This document shows positions 35,406 through 42,184 of a stretch of 47,041 bases of DNA, piece by piece; position 1 is the stretch's first letter; every line of letters starts with the position of its first letter. Source of the DNA: CALRBF01 sp964646465 (lineage in GTDB: Bacteria; Patescibacteriota; Minisyncoccia; SW-4-49-11). The notes under the pieces were generated by a model. The model had not been told where the DNA came from. It ran no database searches and was given only the letters and a program-made list of their open reading frames with translations. The stretch covers positions 1 to 47,041 of the forward strand of contig CAZYEN010000024.1 of assembly GCA_964646465.1 (NCBI GenBank). The letters run 5' to 3'. Position numbers and translations under genes: made by a program.

Positions 35406-36131
35406 ATGGATAATTTATATCAACCAATAAACACATTAAAATCAATTAGTGACAATCTATGGATTGTAGATGGTTCCATAATACATTTTTATGGAATGCC
35501 ATTTACTACAAGGATGGTGGTAATAAGACTTGCTAATAATGATCTTTGGATACATTCCCCAATTAATTTGACCAGTGCTTTGAAGCAAGAATTAGACAAA
35601 TTGGGCAATGTCAAATATCTAATCTCACCGAATAAAATTCACTATTGGTACATACAGGATTTTCAAAAAGCCTATCCGGAAGCTATCACTTTTGCTAGTG
35701 ATGGAGTGCAAAAGCGAAGTCAGAGAGCAGGGCAATCAATACGATGGGATAAAGAATTAAAAGATTTAAAGCATAATTATTTCCCAGACTTAGAAATTCT
35801 ACCAATGTATGGTAATCGATTTATGACTGAGTATACTTTTTTTCATATCCCAAGTAAATCTTGGATTGTGACGGATATTATAGAAAACTTTGAGCCTAAT
35901 AAAATCAATCCATTTTTCCGAGCTTTAGCTTATTTGGGAGGAGCTTTACATCCCAATGGAGGGACGACAAAAGATCAAAGAACATTGTTTTGGGGAAATC
36001 ATAAACTATTAAAAAAATCAATTGACAGAATTAAATCATTGAGTCCTGATAGAATTATAATGGCTCATGGAAAAATATTAGATAAAGATATCGCCTCTGA
36101 ACTAAATAGAATTTTCGCTTGGGTTGAGTGA
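35406..36131 (+). CDS. DUF4336 protein (metallo-beta-lactamase-like fold)
   Basis: 241 residues. The sequence ...LWIHSPINLTSALKQELDKLG, YLISPNKIHYWYIQDFQKAYPEA and MTEYTFFHIPSKSWIVTDIIENF follow the DUF4336 pattern, a family with an MBL-like fold but without a full set of metal ligands (HxHxDH is absent). No enzymatic activity is established. It is alone on its strand, following the R1 relic. Confidence 0.75.
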   Translation: MDNLYQPINTLKSISDNLWIVDGSIIHFYGMPFTTRMVVIRLANNDLWIHSPINLTSALKQELDKLGNVKYLISPNKIHYWYIQDFQKAYPEAITFASDGVQKRSQRAGQSIRWDKELKDLKHNYFPDLEILPMYGNRFMTEYTFFHIPSKSWIVTDIIENFEPNKINPFFRALAYLGGALHPNGGTTKDQRTLFWGNHKLLKKSIDRIKSLSPDRIIMAHGKILDKDIASELNRIFAWVE

Positions 36132-36259
36132 GATGTCTTTTAACTTATAATAACTCATGAAAAATGATATACTTGATATATGAATAATTTGTTATCAATA
36201 GTAAAATCTTGCCATTTCCGTACAATCATTTCCAAACCCCAAATCAATAAAGAATTAAA

Positions 36260-36892
36260 ATGAATATAACTATCATAGGGGCTTCCGTTGGAATAGGATT
36301 AGAAGCGGTAAAAAGGGGATTAAATAGAAATCATTCTATCACAACACTTTCTCGATCTGAAATTGAAATAGAAGATAAAAAATCGTTAAAAATGATACTT
36401 GGTGACGCCACCAATAAAGCCGACCTAATAAAATCAATTCAAAATTCAGATGCTCTAATTATAACATTGGGGACTAGACAAAGTATGAAGGATACCACTC
36501 TTTTTTCAGATTTTGCAAAATTAATTGTGGAAATAAATAAGGAGAACAAAATAGATATTCCGGTTATTGTGGTTACCGGATTTGGAGCTGGCGAAAGTAA
36601 AAATTATGCTTCTTGGCCTGTAAAGATGTTTTTAAAATTATTTTTAAAAGATGTTTATGACGATAAAACTAAAATGGAAGAAATTATCACTAATTCAGAT
36701 CTTAATTGGACAGTTGTGAGACCAGGAAGACTATTAGACAAGGAATTAACAGAAAAATACCATATTGAAAACAAGTTATTCAAAGGAATTAAGGTTGGCA
36801 AAATTAGCAGACAAGACTTAGCAGACTTTTTAATAAAACAAGCAGAAAAACAAACTGAATTAAAAAAATATATTACTATATCTGAATATTAG
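36260..36892 (+). CDS. NAD(P)-binding atypical SDR / NmrA-like protein
   Basis: 210 residues. A Rossmann fold begins MNITIIGASVGIGLEAVKRGL (GASxGIG dinucleotide motif). DALIITLGTRQ follows, with IPVIVVTGFGAGESK in the middle and WTVVRPGRLLD typical of NmrA/YwnB-like atypical SDRs. The catalytic YxxxK is not evident, so it may act as a redox sensor or a reductase of unknown substrate. Confidence 0.8.
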   Translation: MNITIIGASVGIGLEAVKRGLNRNHSITTLSRSEIEIEDKKSLKMILGDATNKADLIKSIQNSDALIITLGTRQSMKDTTLFSDFAKLIVEINKENKIDIPVIVVTGFGAGESKNYASWPVKMFLKLFLKDVYDDKTKMEEIITNSDLNWTVVRPGRLLDKELTEKYHIENKLFKGIKVGKISRQDLADFLIKQAEKQTELKKYITISEY

Positions 36893-36968
36893 TGTTAAAA
36901 CAAGGTTTAACGCAAAAATTAGAGCCTATCGCGGGTTTAATATATCTTCGTCTTATAAATTTACTCCA

Positions 36969-37463
36969 CTATTTTGTTTCTAAATAGCTATCAAAATAAA
37001 TAGCATGACAAGTGTATCCCCCTGGATTTTTCTGCAGATAATCTTGATGATATTCCTCGGCAGGCCAAAATCTTGTAAACTCTTCCAGTGTTGTGACCAC
37101 AGGAGAGTTCCACCTTTGTGAATCATTCACTATTTTTATAAAATCTTGGGCTTGTTTAAGCTCCTCATTGTTTTGATAAAATATTGCACTCCTATATGAT
37201 GTACCTTTGTCGTTGCCCTGTTGATTTAATGTAGTCGGATTATGAATTTGAAAAAAGAAATCTAACAAGTTCCAAAAGCTAGTTAGCTCAGAGTCATATT
37301 CTATCTTTAATGCTTCAGCGTGACCAGGGTGATTTTCATATGTTGGATTTTCATTTTCACCACCAGTGTAGCCTGCTGTTATAGATATAATTCCAGCCTG
37401 ACTTCTCATTAACTCTTCTAAGCCCCAGAAACATCCACCAGCTAGATATGCTTTTTTAATCAT
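36969..37463 (-). CDS. msrA: Peptide methionine-S-sulfoxide reductase MsrA
   Basis: 164 residues. GGCFWG gives catalytic C11; TAGYTGG, NHPGHAEA and the C-terminal KNPGGYTCHAIYF follow the family. It repairs the S-epimer of methionine sulfoxide in the cytosol. It follows msrB after 1 nt on the same strand, so both epimers are handled by one operon. Confidence 0.96.
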   Translation of the reverse strand: MIKKAYLAGGCFWGLEELMRSQAGIISITAGYTGGENENPTYENHPGHAEALKIEYDSELTSFWNLLDFFFQIHNPTTLNQQGNDKGTSYRSAIFYQNNEELKQAQDFIKIVNDSQRWNSPVVTTLEEFTRFWPAEEYHQDYLQKNPGGYTCHAIYFDSYLETK

Positions 37464-37464
37464 A

Positions 37465-37827
37465 TTATTTTCCTTCGATAAATTTTAATGAAATCGAATT
37501 TACACAATGACGAATATTTTTATCAGTCAAATGTTCACCTTCAAAAATATGTCCCAAATGCCCACCACAACGACTGCAAGTAATTTCCGTTCGGATTCCA
37601 TCAGCGTCAGTAGTGCGTGTAATCGCGCCAGCTATCTCATCGTCGAAGCTTGGCCACCCACAAGTGCTTTCAAATTTATCTTTAGAATTATAAAGCGGGG
37701 CATTACACTGCCGGCAAACATACACCCCATGGGCAGTATTGTTTACATACTCACCCGTAAAAGGCATTTCAGTACCTTTACCGATTATTACTCTCTCCTC
37801 TTCTTTAGTTAATTTGTTTAATTTCAT
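37465..37827 (-). CDS. msrB: Peptide methionine-R-sulfoxide reductase MsrB
   Basis: 120 residues. The four zinc cysteines are C38, C41, C84 and C87, the catalytic cysteine is C108 in RHCVNSISLKF, and CGWPSF is the conserved core. It repairs the R-epimer of methionine sulfoxide. First gene of msrB-msrA. Confidence 0.96.
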   Translation of the reverse strand: MKLNKLTKEEERVIIGKGTEMPFTGEYVNNTAHGVYVCRQCNAPLYNSKDKFESTCGWPSFDDEIAGAITRTTDADGIRTEITCSRCGGHLGHIFEGEHLTDKNIRHCVNSISLKFIEGK

Positions 37828-37903
37828 TTTGAGTTCTGGTTATAGAGACTGTATATTAATTTGCTTAATACAATGTTATCAAAAATACTAAAATTTGGCA
37901 ATG

Positions 37904-37932
37904 AAAAGGGTTGGCACAAGTTGCCTTCCCTC
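37904..37932 (+). repeat. 29-bp hairpin direct repeat, copy 1
   Basis: Identical to 39824-39852. GGG-tt-GGCA / TGCC-tt-CCC forms a symmetric stem with a 5-nt loop. It sits just before tRNA relic R2 and lacks a U-run. Confidence 0.8.
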
Positions 37933-37933
37933 G

Positions 37934-37979
37934 TGTACAATGTTCGAACCTTTGAGTGGGGGAGACTCTTGAGTCTCTA
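37934..37979 (-). repeat. tRNA-end relic R2 with palindrome
   Basis: Plus-strand ACAATGTTCGAACC then TTTGAGTGGGGGA, as in R4b and R5, followed by GAGACTC-tt-GAGTCTC, a perfect 7-bp palindrome that replaces the tail found in other copies. Confidence 0.65.
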
Positions 37980-37984
37980 TTGGG

Positions 37985-38719
37985 TTAGGGGAGTATAGGA
38001 TTTATTATATTATAAGTGTACCCTACTAGGCCCCAGTTTATTAGGAGTAAGAATATTACTAAGTCTATAAAAAAGAATAATGCAAGTGGATTAGTAGACC
38101 ATTTATTTTGTGACTCAATAAATTTTTCTACACTTTCCCATTTCTGAGCCTTCCATGCCCATTTATTTCCTTGTAAGCCAAACACTACCAATATAAGTAT
38201 ATTAATAATCGGAATAGGCATTAGGAGTACAGACCACCATATAGACCATAAGCCATAAGATCCTGCCCAAATATATGAACTATAAGTTGCACCCCAATTC
38301 CAGACTTGTATTTCTTTTGGAACAGATCCATTCTTATCTCCAGAGCGCTCATCATACTTAATATTTTTCTCCGATTGAGTTTTATTTGGTAAAGTAAATC
38401 CTAGTATAACTAGTGGAATTATTAGGATGGCATTAATTATTCCTAAAATTAGCATGTAGATATAGAGGAGTGTAGATAGGAATAGTAGGGTATTGTAAAT
38501 AAGGGAGCTAATATCAGAAGCTCGAGGATATGGAAAAATCTTGTAAATAAGATCCACAATATTATCAATAAATAATATGTCGCCTGTCCATAAAAAGAAA
38601 ATTGATAGAGAAATTAGTGCTAAGGTAATAAAAGGCAGTATAATAAGTCTCAAATCTAATCTAGTACCTTGTATAGAGATTATATACCTAGGAGAAGGCT
38701 TTTTGTTCGATATAGACAT
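37985..38719 (-). CDS. Membrane protein of unknown family
   Basis: 244 residues, not recognised. There are about five hydrophobic segments (near 23-46, 70-115, 155-185 and 210-240), with a central charged cytosolic-type stretch (LPNKTQSEKNIKYDERSGDKNG). LQGNKWAWKAQKWESVEKF between the last helices is a conserved-looking Trp-rich loop. It is framed by relics R2 and R3 and lies inside the 1.9-kb span between the two 29-bp repeats, so it is likely accessory. Confidence 0.65.
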   Translation of the reverse strand: MSISNKKPSPRYIISIQGTRLDLRLIILPFITLALISLSIFFLWTGDILFIDNIVDLIYKIFPYPRASDISSLIYNTLLFLSTLLYIYMLILGIINAILIIPLVILGFTLPNKTQSEKNIKYDERSGDKNGSVPKEIQVWNWGATYSSYIWAGSYGLWSIWWSVLLMPIPIINILILVVFGLQGNKWAWKAQKWESVEKFIESQNKWSTNPLALFFFIDLVIFLLLINWGLVGYTYNIINPILP

Positions 38720-38793
38720 ATATATTTTATTAAATAGATAAAGTTACTATAAATAAGTATACTATCAATTTATTGATCTGGCTATTATATGTA

Positions 38794-38903
38794 TGAGTGC
38801 GGGGAGGGTCTTCGTGTCTGTATTAGATGAGGGTAGTATAAGGTATATATAAATTATAATCTTACCCCACTACCTTCTCACTATAGTTTAGGAGAAATGA
38901 AAA
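38794..38903 (-). repeat. tRNA-associated block R3 (no T-loop left)
   Basis: Plus strand: GAGTGCGGGGAGG, a long AT insert, then TTACCCCAC, CTTCTCACTATAGTTTAGG and AGAAATGAAAA. The last part is the same as in the copy at 44.96-45.00 kb. The GTGGGG/CCCCGCAC pairing is kept although the tRNA-like part is lost. Confidence 0.6.
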
Positions 38904-38904
38904 T

Positions 38905-38922
38905 CCCCCGCGGTGGCGGGGG
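38905..38922 (-). terminator. Terminator of 87-residue gene
   Basis: A CCCCCGC/GCGGGGG stem with a GGTG loop. On the minus strand it is followed by ATTTTC. It occupies the same place relative to the repeat block as the hairpin at 45001-45019. Confidence 0.75.
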
Positions 38923-38940
38923 GGGTGTGCTAAGTAACAA

Positions 38941-39204
38941 TTACTCGGGGGTTTTCAAAGTTTCCCCAAGTTTTTTGCCCACGTGAAGTAACGTAAGACC
39001 TGGCCACAGTGCAGCGGCACTCACACCTAGCACTAGTCGGGATGTAGATAGCTCTCCTTTCGGGTATTCTGGGCCAAAGGCACCTATACCGAAGGAAAAA
39101 CCAAATCCCAGTATTGAGTATGATACCAATACGATCAATGGAAATAGATCGATGGACTTTTCCTGTGCTTCTGGAGCAGTGGAGGTGTGGTTCTCAGTAG
39201 TCAT
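38941..39204 (-). CDS. Small two-helix membrane protein (orphan)
   Basis: 87 residues, not recognised. A polar Thr/Glu/Gln N-terminus (about 1-18) is followed by two hydrophobic segments (about 20-44 and 55-74), with a short loop containing PEYPKGELSTSR and a basic tail. It is clearly richer in G+C than neighbours, with a consensus promoter at 39231-39259 and a GC terminator. Its gene layout (relic block, hairpin, gene, promoter, AAACACCT hairpin, tRNA relic) is the same as that of the unrelated gene at 45044-45400. Confidence 0.65.
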   Translation of the reverse strand: MTTENHTSTAPEAQEKSIDLFPLIVLVSYSILGFGFSFGIGAFGPEYPKGELSTSRLVLGVSAAALWPGLTLLHVGKKLGETLKTPE

Positions 39205-39230
39205 TGAGAATAACGAACATTAACGAAAAT

Positions 39231-39259
39231 AATATAGCATATTATTGCAATTTTGTCAA
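39231..39259 (-). promoter_or_regulatory. Consensus promoter of 87-residue gene
   Basis: Minus-strand TTGACA, 17-nt spacer ending TGC, then TATATT. The surrounding sequence closely resembles the promoter at 45433-45461. Confidence 0.75.
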
Positions 39260-39310
39260 TACTAAACAACATTATATTTTAATCTATACTTCAGGTACCT
39301 ATAAACCAAA

Positions 39311-39332
39311 AAACACCTAAAATAAGGTGTTT
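39311..39332 (-). terminator. tRNA-type terminator hairpin copy
   Basis: AAACACCT/AGGTGTTT with T-run on the minus strand, directly after tRNA relic R4a, as the AAACAGCT hairpin follows the real tRNA-Asn at 45513-45534. The stem differs by a compensated base pair (C-G against G-C). Confidence 0.7.
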
Positions 39333-39339
39333 AAAGGGA

Positions 39340-39471
39340 GTTGTCTCCGCGAGTAAGATTGCAAACCAGTCGTGAATGGGATTAACTCCTTGGAACCACT
39401 CGGTTTTGGTATTTCCGCCACGGGAAACTCCCGTTTCCCGACCCCTTCCCCAGGTTCTCATCCTACTCCTC
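39340..39471 (-). repeat. Structured tRNA-Asn pseudogene-like element R4a (twin copy 1)
   Basis: Outer arms GAGTAAGATT and ATCCTACTC enclose two hairpins: TTGGAACC-actc-GGTTTTGG and CGGGAAAC-tccc-GTTTCCCG. Read on the minus strand it ends in CTTACTCGCGGAG, like tRNA-Asn, and holds GGAGTTAATCC (39379-39389), similar to an Asn anticodon arm. It closely resembles 44724-44852 over its whole length. Confidence 0.65.
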
Positions 39472-39523
39472 AAAAAATCAATAACAAAAATAAAACCAGG
39501 TAAAGACCTGACATTATTTTGTT

Positions 39524-39570
39524 TGTCTCCGCGAGCTGGAGGATGTTCGAACCTTTGAGTGGGGGATATA
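39524..39570 (-). repeat. tRNA 3'-end relic R4b
   Basis: Plus-strand GTCTCCGCGAGCTGGAGG then ATGTTCGAACCTTTGAGTGG. It shares its first part with the tRNA-Asn acceptor end at 45545 and its second part with relics R2, R5 and R6b. With R4a it accounts for most of the 485-bp gap between coding genes at 39205-39689. Confidence 0.65.
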
Positions 39571-39607
39571 GTGGTGTCTTGAGAAGGCTTAATATAATTG
39601 ACAGCTA

Positions 39608-39636
39608 TTGACAAACATCAATGTTTATGATAGATT
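39608..39636 (+). promoter_or_regulatory. TTGACA promoter upstream of Gly-rich small gene
   Basis: TTGACA, 17-nt spacer ending TGA, then TAGATT. The predicted start is about 45 nt before the ATG at 39690. Confidence 0.5.
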
Positions 39637-39689
39637 TGATTGCGAGACATTTCTGTCTCATTACACCTTCGCTTTGGATATTTATTTCA

Positions 39690-39791
39690 ATGGCCAAAAA
39701 CACAGGTGGTGGCACCAAGTCCAATTCGGGTGGACGCCCCAGCCAAAATACGGGGGGATCGGGCGGAACCAATGGTACCCGAGGCAAGTAG
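39690..39791 (+). CDS. 33-residue Gly/Asn/Ser-rich small protein (tentative)
   Basis: A short open frame, not recognised. It starts MAKNTGGGTKSNSGGRPSQN and ends GGTNGTRGK, so it is about one-third glycine, with Lys/Arg and Asn/Ser/Thr but no hydrophobic residues; it would be a disordered basic peptide. It is much richer in G+C than the surroundings and is preceded by a TTGACA promoter. Its stop is close to the 29-bp hairpin repeat copy 2. An overlapping 67-residue frame at 39608-39811 is less convincing. Confidence 0.4.
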   Translation: MAKNTGGGTKSNSGGRPSQNTGGSGGTNGTRGK

Positions 39792-39823
39792 TCCTCAAAA
39801 GTAGTCACTAGGCTCCAAGACTC

Positions 39824-39852
39824 AAAAGGGTTGGCACAAGTTGCCTTCCCTC
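39824..39852 (+). repeat. 29-bp hairpin direct repeat, copy 2
   Basis: Identical to 37904-37932. It lies after the Gly-rich frame and before the M16 peptidase gene. The two copies bracket 1.9 kb with the 244- and 87-residue membrane protein genes. Confidence 0.8.
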
Positions 39853-39893
39853 ATTATTTTATATATAATGAGTATAAGTTAAACAACATTATT

Positions 39894-41108
39894 ATGCCCA
39901 ATATTAAACATGGGATATATCAAGGGATAAAGACAACAGTAATACAAGACAAACAACAAATTATGTCTTCTGTCTCTCTTTGGTTTGCGAGAGGATATGC
40001 GCTTGATGATGCTAATGCTCAAGGTTTATCTCATTTTTTCGAACATCTTTGGGCAGGAGGAGATGATGAATATACTAAGGCAAAAACTTTAGAAGAGTAT
40101 GGTATCAATGTCAATGCTTATACAACAGCATATTTAACCTATTATTATCATATACAAGAGCCAACTCATCTAATATCCTCACTAAAATTATTATTGAATA
40201 ATTTTGACCAAGCCCCAGTATCTAGAGATAAGTTTGAAAATGAAAAGAAAATTATTGCTCAAGAGAAAAAAGATTCAGAAACTGATATAGAACGACGTAC
40301 ATTTAAGAATCTTTTTTTTGGATCGTCTTTGGCGCAAGATGTATTTGGAGATTTAGATAATATTTCATATGAGCAATATATTGAGTATGCCAAATTACAT
40401 TATACTAAAGATAAGGCTCATTTAGTTATCATCTCTCCTGATATCTCGTCAATAACCTTAGAGGAAACTGACATTTCTAATTCTTCATCTACTAATACAA
40501 TAATAGAGAATATCTCCTCTAAAAATATAGTACTCAATGCTTTAGAAGACAATATAAAAGTTGTATTAAATTATGGACTGCAAGGGTCTTTTTACTATAA
40601 AGATTGTGCCTCACTTGCTTTATTACGCACAGCATTAGGAAATTTTTGGACATCAATCTTATTAAGGGAGCTCAGAGTAAAAAGGGGGTTAATATATTGG
40701 GTTGATACTGATTATTATGACTATGGAAGTTCTTATAATATAGTAATAACATATAATATAAATAAAGACTCTCTTATTGAATCACTACATATAATTAACA
40801 ATGTATTACATAAGTTAGCACAATATATTACAACCGAAGATATTGAGAGATTTAAAACATCACAAATAAGTGCTTCTAAACAATATTATTCTAGTATTTC
40901 TGCATTGACTGAGTTTTATGGTTATTTATTACAATATCCGGAGGGGATTAGATATACTCCCGATGACTACTATAATAATATTAGGGCAATTTCCTATGAT
41001 GATGTAATATTATTAATGCAAAGATTTATTTCATCACCTATAAAAGCACTAGGACTCAAGGGTAATTTATCGGAGGAGGATTGGCTAGAAGCTCAGAAGT
41101 ATATATAA
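39894..41108 (+). CDS. M16-family zinc metallopeptidase
   Basis: 404 residues from the ATG at 39894; an in-frame ATG at 39831 would start inside the 29-bp repeat. The inverse zinc motif is HFFEH (H47, E50, H51 in LSHFFEHLWAGG), with the distal glutamate expected in FENEKKIIAQEKKD about 75 residues later. The C-terminal half is a non-catalytic M16 repeat with ALRTALGNFWTSILLRELRVKRGLIYW. No signal peptide, so it is cytosolic unless exported otherwise. M16 peptidases cut small peptides or propeptides. A Nudix-like gene follows after 14 nt. Confidence 0.88.
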   Translation: MPNIKHGIYQGIKTTVIQDKQQIMSSVSLWFARGYALDDANAQGLSHFFEHLWAGGDDEYTKAKTLEEYGINVNAYTTAYLTYYYHIQEPTHLISSLKLLLNNFDQAPVSRDKFENEKKIIAQEKKDSETDIERRTFKNLFFGSSLAQDVFGDLDNISYEQYIEYAKLHYTKDKAHLVIISPDISSITLEETDISNSSSTNTIIENISSKNIVLNALEDNIKVVLNYGLQGSFYYKDCASLALLRTALGNFWTSILLRELRVKRGLIYWVDTDYYDYGSSYNIVITYNINKDSLIESLHIINNVLHKLAQYITTEDIERFKTSQISASKQYYSSISALTEFYGYLLQYPEGIRYTPDDYYNNIRAISYDDVILLMQRFISSPIKALGLKGNLSEEDWLEAQKYI

Positions 41109-41122
41109 CTCAATTAATCACA

Positions 41123-41959
41123 ATGATTAATCTAACAATAGAAGAATTTAGTGATTTGGGGAAAGAAGATTTTGTTAGAGATGTATTAGGTCAACAGGCA
41201 AATCTCGTAATACAACAATCAGATTTATCAGCTTTAGCCTTACAATATGCTGAAGGGAATATCATTGATACAATTAATGAGCATATTAAGTCTTTACAGG
41301 AATATAAACAAACTCAAAATCTACTTATTATAGTATTATATACAGATTATACGCAATTATCTCCAGATATACAGAGTCAATACACTCAGGAATTCTTTGA
41401 CAAGTACTATGAATTTTATCGAGTATATTTACCAATACATTTTGGTCTTGTAGCAAATTTTATTAAAGTTCATGATGAAAATGGGACTCATATTACCTCA
41501 CAATATATTCAAGATCAAATTAATGCTATTATTGAGCATGATAGAGTATGTCAGGCAAATGTAGTTTGTTATCGAATACAGAATAATGAGCCAGAATTTT
41601 TGGTATTAAAGAGGAATCCAGAAAAAGGTTCTTTTTGGCAAAGTATTACAGGTGGAGTACATATACAAGGACTATTATCAGATAATGCTCTTAGAGAATT
41701 ACAAGAAGAATTATTTATTACCGGTAAAGAGAATAATCTAACAGGTACAGATTATGTATTTTGGTATAGAGAAAAAGAAGGGATTATTTATGAATTATCT
41801 GAATATGTATTCGGATATAAGCTAGAAGATACAGATGAGCTTGCTATCAGTGATGAGCATACAGAATATGCTTTTCTTCCTCTCGATGAAGCAATTGAAA
41901 GGGTGAAATATGATGGGAATAAAGAAGGGATTAGGAGAGTTTACAAAGTAATTTCATAA
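41123..41959 (+). CDS. Two-part protein with degenerate Nudix domain
   Basis: 278 residues from the ATG at 41123; a start at 41081 would overlap the M16 gene by 28 nt. The first 130 residues are not recognised (helical, ...QSDLSALALQYAEGNIIDTI). The C-terminal part (about 140-278) is Nudix-like: FLVLKRNPEKGSFWQSITGG resembles NudB-type enzymes. In the box GVHIQGLLSDNALRELQEEL the first glutamate is replaced, while RELxEE is intact. Activity may be altered. Ends at a strong bidirectional terminator. Confidence 0.75.
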   Translation: MINLTIEEFSDLGKEDFVRDVLGQQANLVIQQSDLSALALQYAEGNIIDTINEHIKSLQEYKQTQNLLIIVLYTDYTQLSPDIQSQYTQEFFDKYYEFYRVYLPIHFGLVANFIKVHDENGTHITSQYIQDQINAIIEHDRVCQANVVCYRIQNNEPEFLVLKRNPEKGSFWQSITGGVHIQGLLSDNALRELQEELFITGKENNLTGTDYVFWYREKEGIIYELSEYVFGYKLEDTDELAISDEHTEYAFLPLDEAIERVKYDGNKEGIRRVYKVIS

Positions 41960-41960
41960 C

Positions 41961-41992
41961 TAAAAAACAGCTTTAAATAGCTGTTTTTTAGA
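41961..41992. terminator. Bidirectional terminator after M16-Nudix module
   Basis: A 13-bp stem CTAAAAAACAGCT/AGCTGTTTTTTAG. Its core AAACAGCT matches the terminator that follows tRNA-Asn, so it may itself derive from a tRNA terminator copy. Confidence 0.85.
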
Positions 41993-41995
41993 CTT

Positions 41996-42075
41996 GGCTC
42001 CGCAAGCTGGAGGATGTTCGAACCTTTGAGTGGGGGATATAAGAGTTACCCCACACCTCTCTCACTATAGTTTAG
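41996..42075 (-). repeat. tRNA 3'-end relic with ACTATAGTTT block, R5
   Basis: Plus strand: TGGCTCCGCAAGCTGGAGG, ATGTTCGAACCTTTGAGTGG, then TTACCCCACACC and TCTCACTATAGTTTAGGG. On the minus strand it ends in GCGGAGCCA, a tRNA-like acceptor end with CCA. GTGGGG and CCCCAC can pair within it. Confidence 0.7.
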
Positions 42076-42123
42076 GGAAAAAGAGATTAGAAATTGTATT
42101 TTTGTATAGATGAATATAAAAAT

Positions 42124-42152
42124 TTGACAAATAATAACAAAAAGTATACTAT
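42124..42152 (+). promoter_or_regulatory. TTGACA promoter of ricin-domain gene
   Basis: TTGACA, then TATACT at 15 nt or TACTAT at 17 nt. It is about 32 nt upstream of the ATG at 42185. Confidence 0.65.
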
Positions 42153-42184
42153 CTTAATATAGATTTTAAACATATGCAACTTAT

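Noticed and set aside
39291..39614. 107-residue minus-strand open frame
   Set aside because: It runs through tRNA relics and terminators; its peptide is the kind of spurious product translated tRNA sequence gives.
39608..39811. 67-residue frames on both strands
   Set aside because: Both overlap the Gly-rich small gene and its promoter and look like products of its biased composition.
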